NCBI RefSeq assembly: GCF_010015445.1
Contig: NC_053116.1
Span: 5,531,568 to 5,595,567, forward strand
Direction of reading: 5' to 3'
Source: Perca fluviatilis
Taxonomy: Eukaryota > Chordata > Actinopteri > Perciformes > Percidae
Length of the DNA: 64,000 nt
Positions 21,743-33,500 of the stretch are shown in pieces. The translations under genes and the position numbers were made by a program. A model generated the notes under the pieces. The model worked only from the letters and a program-made list of their open reading frames with translations. It made no database searches and had not been told where the DNA came from. Numbering within the stretch: the first letter of the stretch is position 1; the number at the start of each line of letters is the position of its first letter.

Positions 21743-22905
21743 ATGTGGCTTTTGATAACTTAGTCAGCTTTCTTGGTAAGCGATTAGATACGTACAAACT
21801 TTTTGCGATCTGTTTGGTGTTCTGTTCTTTGCCAGAGACTGCATTAGACAGGGAAGTGATGGAAAAAGCGAACACACTGTCCATGGCCTATCCCTCTGAT
21901 TTGGATACCAGTTTCGCAGAGGAGTTAATTCATTTCAGGGCTTTCATTGAGAATGATCGACTGCCTCCATCAAAAGTCCTCAAAACAGTACTTGAGTGCA
22001 GACTGCAATAAACATTTCCGAATGTGTACATCACTCTAAATTTGTATCTCACGCTCCCTGTCTCTAACTGCCAGAGAGAACGACCCTTCTCCCAATTGTC
22101 CAGAATCAAAAATGAATTAAGGACTAGGATGTTACAGAGATGTTTAAACAGCTCGTCACTCATGGCCATCGAGACGGAACTGGTCCGGGATTTGGACTTT
22201 GATGACCTGATTAATGAATTTTCTGCGAAGAAGGCCAGGGGCCTCATGTATAAACGTTGCATACGCACAAAAAGCTTGCGTACACTGGTTTTCATTTCAT
22301 CATTCATTTGTGATGTATAAAAATTAACTTGACGTGAGAATGTGCGAGCTGTCCGCATAGTCTTTTCTGGCTCTGTAACATGGCGAATTATAACTGAAAA
22401 GTGTCGAAAATCACCAAACATTACAAAATAAAGTTTCCACTACAGTTACTGTCATTAGTCTATGACGTTGATTATTCAAAAACATAATTACCACCGCTAA
22501 TGAAAGTTTGATCATTGATGTGGATGATTCACATCAGAATGCCAAAACCCAAACAGGAAATTATATTAACTGTTTTATCTGCCACCACTTAATAACTTCT
22601 GTTAAACTTAAGGGTGTCAAACAAACGACAAAAATCACTCAGGAAATGCATGTCACCTTCTGTATGTAGTTAATATTGCACACAGCACGGATTATTTATC
22701 ACATATGAAATATACTCGCTGTGCAACTACAAGACTGGCATGGGAAAATGCAATTGTCTCTGTGAGCCTGACTCGGGCTCATCTATGGGGCACGTGTGAT
22801 GCTCAATTGATCTGTGGATTACGTGTAAATAAGTGAACAAGGTGTGGTAAATTAGGTGTAGCCTATAAAAGGACGCGTAAAAGATATTGCTACACTTGAT
22901 GCGCA

Positions 22906-23495
22906 ATGGCTGCTCTGGCACTGCTTGAAGACATCGCAAATAGGAGAATCCGGAGAGAGCGTGTATTCAGAGACCAAACTGATTTGCTGATTGGCTCATC
23001 TGTAATATATTTAATTTATGATCATTAGGCTACGGTAAAATAAGGCAATGATCTTGTATTGGCATCTGAGTATGTAGTTATTGAATAGCCGTAGGTGACC
23101 ATGGTTACCCGTTGCAAACCTTGCTCCTCACCCCGCTCACAAAACCCCAGAATTAGCAAGAGCGACGGTACACTGACCTACATACTTGGGCTCGCTCAGT
23201 GGTGGAGCGGACCATAGGGCAGCTGAAAGGCCATTGGCACTGCCTGGATAAAACTGGTGGCATGCTGCTTTACAGCCCACAGAAGGTGTGTCGCATTGTG
23301 CTGGCATGCAGTGTGCTGCACAATGTGGCGAACAAACGTGGTGTGCCTCCGCCACCTCCCGAAGCAGAGATAGACGAACCTGACCCGGGGCCACCGAACA
23401 TTAGGCCCAGCTTCAGTTGGAGGTCATACAAAGAATGTGAAAAGGCAAGACAATATGCATTAACTTTTAGAAGTCTTCTATTGCATCACATTAGT
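22906..23495 (+). pseudogene. PIF-Harbinger transposase (HARBI1-like), middle deleted
   Basis: The start codon at about 22906 opens MAALALLEDIANRRIRRERV, the usual N-terminus of fish Harbinger transposases, and this stops being similar at about 22985. The C-terminal part is at about 23180-23495: RSVVERTIGQLKGHWHCLD, then KTGGMLLYSPQKVCRIVLAC and SVLHNVANKRGVPPP. The catalytic domain between them (with the first two aspartates) is deleted; the last catalytic acid, the E in VVERTIGQLK, remains. Non-functional. Confidence 0.85.
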
Positions 23496-23549
23496 TAGTC
23501 AGACCATCATTTATTTGTCTTAATTATGTCATTATGTCCCTCATTGTGT

Positions 23550-24000
23550 TCACAATTTCATTTTGTGACTGCAGCACAGCATCAGTGAGGACACGGCCAG
23601 TCTGGCGTCCCTCAGCAGCGGAGGCACGCGGTGCAGCCGATCCAGTGCACGCTCCATCTCCTGCCGTGGAGGTGCTGGCCACACATGGGTCTCCCCCTCC
23701 TCCTCCTGGGTCTCCCTCGTGCCGGACTCCTCAATTTCCACATTTTCTAAAATAAACAAAATTACATCACTTGGTTCAGACTGATTCTATGCTCTGTAAT
23801 TTGGATGGAAATTTGTGTTTTTTGTTACTGGTCTTTAAATGTGTCTGAGCCGTGGTGTATTTCATTCTTACCAGGATGAATGTTTGAGTCCCCCTCACAT
23901 GCTGGCAGAACTCCAGCTAAGTTCCTCACCTATGATTGCAGCCACCCTTTCCTCCTGTGGCGTCAGTGCAGGTGCATTTATAGGAGGAGGCAAGGCTGGG
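23550..24000 (-). pseudogene. Possible Myb/SANT-like accessory gene of the Harbinger element
   Basis: Harbinger elements commonly carry a second gene for a Myb/SANT-like nuclear-import partner, often on the opposite strand. Here the minus strand has an acidic C-terminal stretch (ENVEIEESGTRETQEEEGET, then PAPPRQEMERALDRLHRVPP) at 23550-23759. A further open stretch at about 23985-23895 reads INAPALTPQEERVAAIIGEE, separated by an intron-like gap. No Myb helix is visible, so the call rests mainly on position. Confidence 0.4.
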
Positions 24001-24150
24001 TGAGTGGCTCGTTCACGTGCGGTCAATCTCACCTGGATTGTGATTTATAAAGGAAAGGTGTGGCAGTACCTAACGTCTTGCGGTTTCTTCTGGTATGAAA
24101 GCTGCGCAATCTTTTATACATGAGGCCCCAGAAGAAGGGCACTGTTGTAG

Positions 24151-24450
24151 GTAGTTTGTAGTTTGTATACATATCTGTACCCTATTAGAATGTGTGTTTC
24201 CCTGTGATGCGCTGTAAAGCATTATGCGCTCTTTGTGATAGTGGACGTGTAGGCTACTACTTGCGTGTGTATGTGTGAGTAGGGGATGTAGGGGGGCCCA
24301 TTCCGATTTTGTGCCCAGGGCCCATGGTCACGATAATCCGTGTATGGGTGCAGACCTTGTGTCCGGCTGGCCATCAAGCCAAGGTATTTTAATAATGAAA
24401 TTAAACAGGAAGCTTAGTGACATATTGCTAGCAAGCGTTTTGTTTAGAAT
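24151..24450. other. No feature recognised
   Basis: Short tail downstream of the hAT stop codon. It may include the 3' end of the hAT element, but no terminal repeat could be paired. Confidence 0.3.
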
Positions 24451-24765
24451 TTGCGGCAAACGTCTCCCAAGATGCTATTCAAACTAACCTACCCAACATC
24501 AAGAAACATAACGCTTAAACGCACCAACTGTGTCTACATGATAAAGTGCCAAAAATGCATGAAGATGAAACCCGGAACAACTTGGCAAAAACTGGACTCC
24601 TACCTGGTTGAGCACTTAACCAGGCACAGAGTTGACAACCTCCACCTTCAAGGAATCCAACATAACCCTTGCTGGTCACAGAAGAAAAAAAGGAAGGTGG
24701 AACGTCGTTGGATTAGAAATCTGGATACTTCATATCCCAACAGCCTTAATGAATTCAACTATTAG
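24451..24765 (+). pseudogene. Penelope-like retroelement remnant, GIY-YIG region
   Basis: The frame reads RNITLKRTNCVYMIKCQKC, then GTTWQKLDSYLVEHL and, near the end, VERRWIRNLDTSYPNSLNEF. This is the order at the C-terminus of Penelope-like elements: the NCVYxIxC motif opening the GIY-YIG endonuclease, the GxTxxxLxxR helix, and the W-I-x-x-L-x-T-x-x-P-x-G-LN end. Key residues have changed (GTT for GET/GQT, S for G before LN), so it is probably inactive. No reverse transcriptase part precedes it. The palindrome at 37109-38042 may come from the same element group. Confidence 0.72.
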
Positions 24766-24972
24766 GATAGGTAACTTTACTTAAGACTGACCATACACCC
24801 GAGATGGTCTCTTAATACTTTTAATACAACCAGTTTGTTCCCATAAGCTATTAGTTTCAATTGCACTTCCAACCGACAAGGTTAGAATATACATAGTTCC
24901 ACTACAATCACTTGTTTCCTGTTAATTCTGACAGACCACGCTAGACTGTACACGTAACAGGTTTCAGAGAAG

Positions 24973-25205
24973 ATGGCGGACCCAAATGCAGATACAGCAG
25001 GCAGTTGTGAGCTTGAGGATTTAATAAACAATAATCCATACAACGAAAAGAGTCCTGAAGATAGCAGGCACATAAGTTCCAATAGTCAAGGAAGTCAAAA
25101 ACAGAAATCACAAAAATACCAGGAACTCGAGACCAATGGGGTAGACTACACACTCTCTCACAGAATACAATACAATGACCTGACAAAGCCAACACAGAGA
25201 CTAAG
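24973..25205 (+). CDS. Unrecognised open frame, cut by a MITE
   Basis: ATG at 24973 lies in GAGAAGATGGCGGAC, a good initiation context that is also a YY1 motif. About 77 codons follow, hydrophilic and rich in N, S, Q and E (for example DLINNNPYNEKSPEDSRHIS), before the frame enters the MITE that starts near 25205. Composition and the AAGATGGCGGAC start resemble the first gene of some retroelements, but there is no domain to confirm it. The downstream part is lost. Confidence 0.3.
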
Positions 25206-25611
25206 GCCCCGTTTACACGAAGGGAAGACGCAGATATTTTCCTGCGGTTTGGCCTCTCATTTACACGAAAACCCCGTTTTTAATCACAGAAAACGATTAT
25301 TTCTAAAAACTCTGGCCAAAGTGGAGATTTTGGAAAAATTTGTTTGCATGTAAACTGAGATAAACGGAGGTTTAGGCAGCCGAGAGAGAGAAAGAGGACG
25401 TGATTGGTTGCTGTTGTTGCTATTGTCGGATTCTGATTGGCTAACGTGGGCTTGAGCTTCTCGTTACACTGCCACCTACAGGTCTGGCATGCTCTTGACG
25501 GCATTGACGGCATATATACACGGGTACATATAAACGAACACTTTTCTGAAAACTGAGAGGTTGAAATGTCCGTTTATGAAAATAGCCGGCCACGTGTAAA
25601 CGTAGCATAAA
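25203..25611. mobile_element. MITE with CCCCGTTTACACG ends
   Basis: The left end AGGCCCCGTTTACACGAAG and the right end CCGGCCACGTGTAAACGTAGC are imperfect inverted repeats. The inside is non-coding and contains several more GTAAAC/GTTTAC words (CATTTACACGAAAAC, GCATGTAAACTG). I recognise this as a common fish non-autonomous DNA element; the superfamily is uncertain because no target duplication is clear. Confidence 0.65.
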
Positions 25612-25799
25612 TACACAAGGTAACAAGGTGAAACAAGGGACAGGTGACACTAGGGCTCAGGAACAGGTGAAACACATCAGGGTGTGGCAGACAATCACAA
25701 AAGGTGGGAAAACACAAGGCAGGAAGTAAAACAAGACATGACAAGGGAGAAAAACAGACTACAAAAAAAAAGGAAACAGAAACATACACAACCATGACA
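25606..25799 (-). mobile_element. LTR fragment, minus strand
   Basis: The minus strand starts TGTCATGGTTGTG and continues with the C/T-rich LTR-type runs CTTGTTTTACTTCCTG and GTGTTTTCCCACC, then CACCTGTTCCTG. The same order is seen on the plus strand at 52210-52425. The 3' half of the LTR is missing. Confidence 0.65.
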
Positions 25800-25940
25800 G
25801 TACATAGTTCAAGTACAACCACTTGTTCCCTGTTAATGTTAATTCCAATTGTTTTGTAGACATTTTTTTAGACCGACCATTTTATACTGTATTCCACTTT
25901 GTTCCCATATCTCTTAGTCCCAATTGTCTTGTTAAATTTA

Positions 25941-26162
25941 AAATAAAAAATACGTATAAAGGTTACCGTAGGTGGCGATAATGCTACGACTGGTTGCAAG
26001 TCGCAATTAAAAGAAGAAGAATCGCGGCAGCTGTGATTCGGCTTTATCAGCCTGCCAACATGCTGATTGCTTCGTTTGCTTGACTGCTTGGTTGAATGCT
26101 CCATTAACTGCTTTGCTGAAAGCTTCGTTAAATGTCTTGTTGAAAGCTTTGTTATATCTGTT
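25941..26162. other. Short CTTGTTGAAAGC-type words; no gene
   Basis: At about 25970-26010 the words GGTGGCGATAATGCTACGAC and GCAATTAAAAGAAGAAGAA resemble a motif often found at fish LINE boundaries. After that come irregular copies of GCTTCGTT / GCTTTGTT. No coding signal. Confidence 0.3.
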
Positions 26163-26388
26163 GTAAGGTAAGACTACTTGGGAGACTGGGCCAAGGTTTA
26201 GCTTTAAATACTGATAACTGTTGCACGTTTGTAGATATTTTATGTTTAGACACTAGTTTTAGGGATGCTGGTTTTGTAAGGTAAGACTACTTGGGGGACT
26301 AGGCATGGTTTAGCTTTAAATACTGATAACTGTTACACGTTTGTAGATATTTTATGTTTAGACACTAGTTTTAGGGATGCTGGTTTTC
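26163..26388. repeat. Tandem duplication, two copies of 113 bp
   Basis: GTAAGGTAAGACTACTTGGG opens both copies, at 26163 and 26276, and both end in TTTTAGGGATGCTGGTTTT. They differ by a few substitutions and a small indel, so the duplication is recent. The surroundings are not repeated. Confidence 0.95.
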
Positions 26389-29103
26389 TTGTGTTCTATG
26401 TTTCCTTCGTAGTTTGTGCACCTGTGATTCTGTTAATCCCTTTTTAAACTGTTATGTTAATAAATAACTTTAATTTACCAAAAACCTGGTTTTATGTTAC
26501 TTCCCTCTACCGGTTTCCAGCAGATCTTGTGATCAAGAATCCTACCCAGGAATTTATTTGCATACTTTCTCTCAACATTTATCATTTTATTTCTGTATTT
26601 GTTTTGCAGTTGCGTTTAGTTTTGTCTAAATTTAAAGCATTTAGTATGTAAGTCAAACCATGTTTATAGATTTTTTTCATGAATGTGTCTGAGGAATACT
26701 TTGGTCTCCTCATTAGTCCACATGTGTTGTTGCCACTACCAGCCATGTTTTAGCGAGTTATGGGAATATCCAGGAAGACTACAGTACAACAGCTGATCAG
26801 TCGTAAGTTAATGTTTGGCAAAGGCGTTCCCATATTCCATTTAGCGCATCAGCTCTTTAAAAAAAGAAAAAGCCTACTGCAATACTTCAAAATGAACATA
26901 AAAATAAGTTTATGTAAACAGAGCTATAGGGCCCAGTGGATTTATGAAGGTGCAGCCTAATACCCACTGCAGGGCCTAGTGATAGGTTAGACATCATTTA
27001 ACATTACAGTAATACTGAGAATTCAGCACATTTTACCTATTGATAACTATGAATTGCATACAGTACATATGTAGCTTTAACTGCATACAAAAAGGAAATA
27101 AAAACAAAGAATACATTTATAATAACAAAGGTCCTTGATGCTGAAATTATACCCATTCTGCTCTCCTGTACCCTGTCATAGGTTCAGTTAAGGACACGAT
27201 CCACGTTTTGAAAATGAATACTCTTCAAGCTAATATAGTTGCCACACTTAAAAGAATGCGTCACATAATCAGACTGCTCCATCTGCAAGCTTAAGAGATC
27301 CTGCTGAGCTGCTGAAAGGAGAAATGTAGTGTGGAGCGACAGCATTTACAGTGAATTGGAGGATTGGGCCAAGGTGTCCCGTCTACCAATTACATGAACC
27401 TGCTGGTCTTTAGTGTGACTGCTTTACAATAAAAGCCATTTTTTGCCAGTTTAATGCTTTTACTCTGATCAAGCAGCAATAGGAACAACACTTCCTTATA
27501 CCTAAACAACCTTAAGGGTCATTTTCCAAGTGGTCCCAAAACAACACATACAGTTCGATTTGCTGCCACATGATGACCTTTGAAGCATGATCGTTTTATT
27601 TAATTTAACAGCTGTGGTTTAAACACGTAGTAAACATTGTGAAACTAAAGTAATTACGTTTAGGCAGCAAACATAGAGATGGACTTAAAATAAGTCATCA
27701 ATAAATCATGTAAAACAGTGACTAAAATAAGGACGTAACGTGACATCACGTGCGCCATAGCAATATGGAATAGGTTGGGTAAAGCTTGGTTAATTTGAAA
27801 CTGACACATGACTTTTGCTTTTTATAATGCGACACAAACCCCGGTCTCTTTGAGTGAAGGCCCTGCGTTTGACAGATACACCAATGGAATTTTGTGCTCC
27901 TACACTTGCATGTCAGCTTACTTTCTCGTTTGCCCTCATGATAATTACAACAGCCTACAAGAAACATAAGTGTGGGTCGCTATGGGCTGCTGCATAATCA
28001 ACCCACACGGTCGTTTTCTGAGGTGAGGATGGTTTAGTGGTACAAAGGTTGGGTTTGCACGAGCAGTAATTTAGTTCAGCTTTAACCCTAGTCACAATGG
28101 ATTAGTATTACCTGATGACCTCTAGTCATTTGTAATAATTATGGAGGTTGTCGGTGATCCTAATCCTGTGCAAATCGGCCATGTCTGTAATTTGTCAAGT
28201 AAAAATTCCCCCGCAAATTACCATATTTCGCCGAACACCGAGATCCTGTGAAAATATTAGTCTTGTGCGTATGTCTGTGATTTGGCCAACCTAGTGTGGA
28301 CCACTGCCACAGCTTCGTCCTAGGGCAGACAGTGGTGATGCTGTGTGTGTGTGTGCGCTGCCATGGCGGGAATAGGGGATGCGTCTCTGGTAACCTCTAC
28401 TGGGCCTTGCCCAAAAATATATGGACCCCCAAGTGTGGTGCGGCGGCCTCGCCATGGCCATCCTCACCACGCCTCCGGGTAGTCAACTCTTGGGGTACAG
28501 ATAAGTCAGTAAATTTTAATTAAAGCAGGCTTCGCATATCCCTGTGCGAATGCGCCACACGAAACTCCGTTGTGGGGGGGTCATTTGTAAATCACACAAG
28601 GTCCTCAGATGATTATAATCCCGTGTGAATAGAGCTTTTGATTCAGCAGTTGGAGGGTAAACAGTCTATTTTTGACGGAGCCATGGGGCGTTCAACTGGG
28701 AGTGGAAGGGCTCAAGCTTGATTCGGGCAGGCAAAGTGCTTTGCTTCTGATGCTCCCTGTGTGGTATGACCCATGACAGACAACGGAACAAATCCATCTG
28801 CGCCTGGTGGAATTTCCTGCCGACACTTATATCAATGAGATAAAATTGCCAACGATGCTGGGTTACATACATGCCTTGTGAATCCCATTTGAATCCAGTT
28901 CTGGAATAGCGGACTCTGGCACTAACAAGGAAAACTACAATACAGAGAGGTATTTGTAATTACACTAAATGTTTTTTGCTGAAAGAATGCAGACCATAAG
29001 TAGATTAAAAAATGTGGGTTGACGAAATTAAAATTGAACTCATAACTTTAAGTAGCGGTGATTATGTCTCAGGAATGTTTGACCAATCTTGTGGTAATAC
29101 ATT
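26389..29103. other. No gene recognised
   Basis: AT-rich, with short open frames that look random. Part of 28040-28640 may be an old inverted-repeat element: CCTGTGCAAATCGGCC and related words near 28170 echo CCCTGTGCGAATGCGCC near 28540, but I could not fix ends. No tRNA or other RNA gene was found. Confidence 0.35.
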
Positions 29104-29476
29104 ACCCTGGAAACCCAGAGTTCTTGCGAGAGCACAATTTGAATTTGCTCAGCGAGTCACTCTGGCTTTGAGTAATGATGCTCATTAACTATGCCCTTGT
29201 AGCCGAGCTGCACCAATCACATCGGTGTATCGGATATAGGCGGGCCAGAGGCGAGCTAAACTGATGACGACAGTTGAATCTACCAGTTAGCTCCGCTGGT
29301 ACCTAAGCGTATGGGGCATATTGGGTATTGTTGTGATTGGTCGTAGTGTTATCCAGTTGCATGCAGTGAGATTTTCAGATGCATACTTGGTGCTGCCCCT
29401 CGAGTTGGGCCATTTTCATTTCATTCATTTTCAACGCCAGACCCTTATCTTTTGGATTTGTGTCTGGATTTCCAGG
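29104..29476. mobile_element. Short MITE-like element with CCCTGGAAACCCAGAG ends
   Basis: CCCTGGAAACCCAGAG near 29104 pairs with TCTGGATTTCCAGG ending at about 29475. The inside has GAGAGCACAATTTGAATTTG, GTATCGGATATAGGCGGGCC and no long open frame. Target duplication not clear. Confidence 0.55.
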
Positions 29477-30224
29477 CTAATAATGCACAGGTCATTAGTA
29501 TTGTTATGTGCATTTTGAAGTATCGCATTAGAAAATTTTAAAAAACATCCTCAAATTTGCAAAAGGTTTTTACGCTTGCTTTTTTTTTTTCCTTTTTCGA
29601 AAAACAGCTTTTGCCGAATAAGTTGCGACGTAGTGAACATATAACTCACATGACTATAGTCCCGGTATCCATGCAATGCGTAATGTCAATTTGTGATGAA
29701 ACTACGCTTTGCGTAGTCTAGTTTATTCGCTCTAAACCAGTTGATGGAAACGCTTCTAATTCGCAATTTCTTTTTTCTTCTTTTTTGCGACATTTTAAAA
29801 GTTTGCTTAAAATTCGCTTAACAATTAGATGGAAACATGACTACTGTCACTGAGTTTCAACTCTTAAATCTCTGGACTCAGTCTATCACTCTGTATTGCA
29901 TATGGTACACATCATTGTATTTTATATAAAATTGTTGGGTGGTCTTCTCTCCACGAAATATGTGATACTCACTGGTATCTCTTTATTTATAAAGCTCTTG
30001 TTGAAAAACTGCCATCTTACCTCTTACCTGCAAACTTCTACTTGTAACTGCTTTACATAACTGGATTTTATTTTTATTTATTTTTTCTATTTTCCAAATG
30101 TATATCAAATAATTGTCCAGTTCTAAACGTTATATTGTCTTTCGATTGTACTTTCTGTGTTGTTGTTCTGTATTTGTCTTTGTAATTTAACTTGATGACA
30201 CTGACAACGTCTATATGCACACCA
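29477..30224. other. No gene; a possible old MITE with GATGGAAAC words
   Basis: TTGATGGAAACGC at about 29742 and TTAGATGGAAACATG at about 29825 are short words like GTTTCCATCCA near the Harbinger element at 63078. The piece may be a decayed relative. Beyond 29850 nothing stands out. Confidence 0.3.
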
Positions 30225-30525
30225 ATATTCCACTATTATTCTGAATATGACAATATTCAGAATTTGATACAGGTATTTGATAACAGCATATTCTGGTTGA
30301 ATATAGCATTTTTCAAGACGTGGGATATTCCGGTATTAATCGGGTTTTAGAGGCATTCTTTGGAAGTGTATACAGCGCATTCGGAATACGTGTCTTAATT
30401 GGGGGTTTTACCGCAGCTTACGGACACTTTCATTAGCCATGTAAAAAGCTTAGTCGGAATATCATCTTTTTTGGAATAAGGGCAGAATATTATGCGCATG
30501 TAAACGTAATGATTCAAAATGAGGG
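30225..30525. repeat. Dispersed AATATTC-rich repeat
   Basis: The words CAATATTC, GAATATGAC, GGGATATTCCGG, TCGGAATATC and GCATGTAAACGTAAT recur on both strands, as in a short non-autonomous DNA element that ends in a GTAAAC-type motif. Boundaries uncertain. Confidence 0.4.
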
Positions 30526-33500
30526 TCGCCCCTCAATGATCTCGCAAGGATAAATAAAGGTTGAATGAATTACTGGCAGTCCTCTTCTTTTTAAACATTA
30601 TTTTAGTAGGTGACATCAATATACAAGATATACTGTATGTAACATCTACTATCACAGCTATGCTGACAATACTCAGCTTTATATTTTACATGCCTGATGA
30701 CCATGACATGTCAAAATTAATTACTACATGTGTATTTTCCTTCAGTAATTGAATGATTAGCTTAAATATGACGATTTGTTGTACATTATTAATTTTCCCC
30801 TAAAACAACCATAGCTCACATCTTAAGTAAGGAATGTAAGAGTCATTAGGGGTATATCTTACTGAATTTCCCCCCTGGCGATCAATAAACGTTTATCTTA
30901 TTCTTAAGCCTTATTTCTTGTTACTTTCTATCTTAGTAGCTCTTGTGTCAGGGAGTCTGTGGAAGACTGATTTTGGAGGATTTCAAATTCCCTTTTTTCC
31001 ACCTGCAAAGGTTACTTTGATTTTCCCTTCAGGTTTATTCTGAGTTCACTTCCCTTCAGTTTGTGTATGCTTCCCCATTCAGAAATAGATCTTCTATTGT
31101 TAGTGAGTTTCTGTTGTTTATGCCTTGAAATACGTCATACAGACTTTGACAAGCCTGAAAAGGTCTGGTACCTCATGAGCTTGCTGTATTTACAATCTTC
31201 CTCCAATAATGAATACATGGATAGAATGAAATATGAAAGAATGAAAATAAAAAAAAAAAACATGATCTGGTGTCACAGTTCACCACACCAGTTAATCTTG
31301 CATGAAGCAGGCCAGGATTTTTTATCTCTGCACTGCCAACTTGGTTCCCCTTTGTTTAAACCGTCAGCCTCAGGGCCTCGGACAAAAAACATGACAGCCA
31401 TAAGTGGCTCATCTGTAAACCTATTCAACAGCACACCTTTATGGCTTCGCCAAGAGCCCAAATGTTTTCCTCAAGCATCCCTCTCTGTCATCTCTCCAAG
31501 CCCTGCGGCAGTGGCAATGTAAGGAAGAAACAAACGCTTCTGTCTTCTTTGGAAGTGGAGTAGGCATCACAATACAAACAGTCCCTTAAGAGGCTGCTAA
31601 ACAAGCAACAAAGAGTTGAGTTTTTTTTCTTCTCCTTTTCATTCTTCTCCTTTTCAGTCTCCTATGTCTCTCTTTGCTTCTGGTTATCTGTTTCACTTCT
31701 CCTCCTCTGGCTGTTGCCTTTTATAATGTATTTACCTAAGGGGCTCCTTTCCCTCTCACTCCTAGAAAACAAGTGACCATAGATGGCGGATATCCGAGCT
31801 CTTAAGAGTGAACAGAAGGCCAAACAGACAAATACAAATCCCATTGAGGAAACGATCGAAATCTGCAGTGGCTTATATAAAGACCACACCAAAAGGATGT
31901 ACCAAATGTAAACATCCAACACCACCAGTACATTTGAAGTATTAGTATTCAAAAGTTAAAGTGTAAAAAAGAGGAATACATGCAGAGAAACAGAAGTAAT
32001 TGCCTTATTTACAGTAACAGTTTCTAACCCCCATTTTCTGTGCTGCTTTCCGGTTTTGTTCTGTCCTTCGCCACGTACCATACCACACCGGGAGTGTCTC
32101 AGAAGTGGAGCAGATTTTTTAAGCGGAGCGGAGAGCTGCATTACATCCGTGGCACGGCTGGTAGAATATCAAGTATTGACTTGAATGGCCATGATTGCTT
32201 GCGGGGCCTGCGGTGCCGCGGAACGCAGCACAGACTAGTGATCATTTTTCCAGATCTAATGTTTTAGACAGCAGAGCATTTCCAAGTCTATTTTTACTTT
32301 TGGCATTTTGAGCAATTGCTCAATTTCTGAATCATTACATTGTTAATAAGTAACTGTTTTAACTGTCTGATGGTTAATATCATCAGTATGTACTTCTAAC
32401 CATCTAGAGAGAACTTACCTGGAGCTGAGAAAATCTTTTGTAAAGTCAGACTTTCAAAGTTATTTTAATACAACAACAGACCTGACAGAATCCTGACAAA
32501 AAGAGAAATGTAGAGCACATTGTAATGGGTTAAATCAGGTGCTTCTTGTGTGTATTGACAGACAGAAAGGGAAAAGAAGCTGATGTTTTTTGGTATCACT
32601 TTTCCTTTGGCTTTTGCAGCCCCAAACCACTTCAATCAAAGTTCTCTGTGTGGTTGAGTTTACACCATGCCTGGGCCCGGTCATCAGTCAAGGGAGATGC
32701 ATATCCATATTTAGAACTTTGAAGCCAGCTTTCCAAGAAAGCAAATACATGCGGCCTGCATGTATGTGCTTCTCAGGGAAGCCTGAGGTTATTTCTATGA
32801 CTTAGACGCTCCAGGAGTTTTCCTTTGAAATATTACAAATCAAAGTAGATTGACTGGAGTGTTGCAATCAGGTGCTCATTACAAGGAACTTCAGAGGGGG
32901 GAAGAAGACTGGACAATGCAAAGCAATCAGTGTGCTGGAGTCCTTTTTTTCCCATAAAAAAATCAGTAAGGAAAGTTCCTTTCTTAGAAATAGTACGTGA
33001 TAGATACTCATTTTTCACAAGAAAATCTGAAAAATACATAGAACAAATATGGCAAACATATGGTCATATGCACACATACATATTCATGCCCTTTCCTGTA
33101 TTCCCACACATACTTGCATAATGATCTACACACAGTCCCATATCTATTGTATAAGACTGACTTCTGGTCGATGACTTTGAGTTACGAAGAAGTATACTTT
33201 TAAGTTGATTTTTTTGTCACACACCATTTTACCACTAGCAAAATTTCAGGTTTTCCTGATCAAGTCATCATGAACAAAAATCCATAATTTTGTATCATCT
33301 GAATTTGGCCAAAATGTCCCATTTACACTTTTAGTTAGAAAACCCTTCGGAATGGAGCAGCCTAGTTGCACGATTAAAATGCATTCAAGGAAAGTCAAAT
33401 CAATGTGATTAATGTAGCCCAAACTCATGAATTTACAGCAAATTGCTTTACAATGTACAAAACATAACACCCTCTATTGTGAGTTCCTTGGTTTGAGTAA

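Larger units (their letters stand above)
22239..24128. mobile_element. PIF-Harbinger element inserted in the hAT transposase
   Basis: The ends are inverted: GGGCCTCATGTATAAA at 22239 and TTTATACATGAGGCCC ending at 24128. A 3-bp target duplication CAG flanks it (22236-22238 and 24129-24131). Removing the element joins the hAT reading frame (KKA, then RRRALL and stop). It holds an internally deleted Harbinger transposase on the plus strand and what may be the second, Myb-like gene on the minus strand. A 3-bp duplication and about 1.9 kb with two convergent genes fit PIF-Harbinger. Confidence 0.9.
20030..24150 (+). pseudogene. hAT-superfamily transposase (DUF4371 type), broken and twice interrupted
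   Basis: Fragments appear in protein order in shifting frames. There is a TTF-like zinc finger region at about 20040-20310 (RLPNGQVAPGEWLLYSLS, FCFACKLM). The DUF4371 start is at 20352-20500 (FDPFLAEHIKKYG, SYLSSTTSEEFIDLMGEKTR). The core follows at 20510-20760 (LSHVDQLTFIFRFVNKQGK, LADCVIAMVESLGLDLSNCR, GQSFDNASNKFG), then SASTHRWNRVF at about 20910 and SSTRWSCRADSTKALWQNYN. After a solo LTR it resumes at about 21749 (DNLVSFLGKRLDTYK). The hAT dimerisation region is at 22018-22237 (YITLNLYLTLPVSNCQRERP, RIKNELRTRMLQ, DLDFDDLINEFSAKKA). The last codons and stop lie beyond the Harbinger element, at 24129-24150. Many shifts and stops; it cannot be functional. Confidence 0.9.
24835..25940. repeat. 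Imperfect direct repeats around a MITE and an LTR fragment
   Basis: CATAGTTCCACTACAATCAC at about 24892 and CATAGTTCAAGTACAACCAC at about 25803 are both followed by TTGTTxCCTGTTAAT. TTTGTTCCCATA also occurs at 24836 and 25899. The region between is filled with an unrecognised open frame, a MITE and an LTR fragment. The repeats could be terminal repeats of a Penelope-like element, but the order of the shared words is not the same in the two places. Confidence 0.4.

Noticed and set aside
28020..28090. A tRNA-like run (GGTTTAGTGGT)
   Set aside because: No cloverleaf could be formed and no B box GGTTCGAAT follows.
31061..31522. A 153-codon frame
   Set aside because: No domain, no splice signals, composition not coding-like, and the minus strand is also open across part of it.
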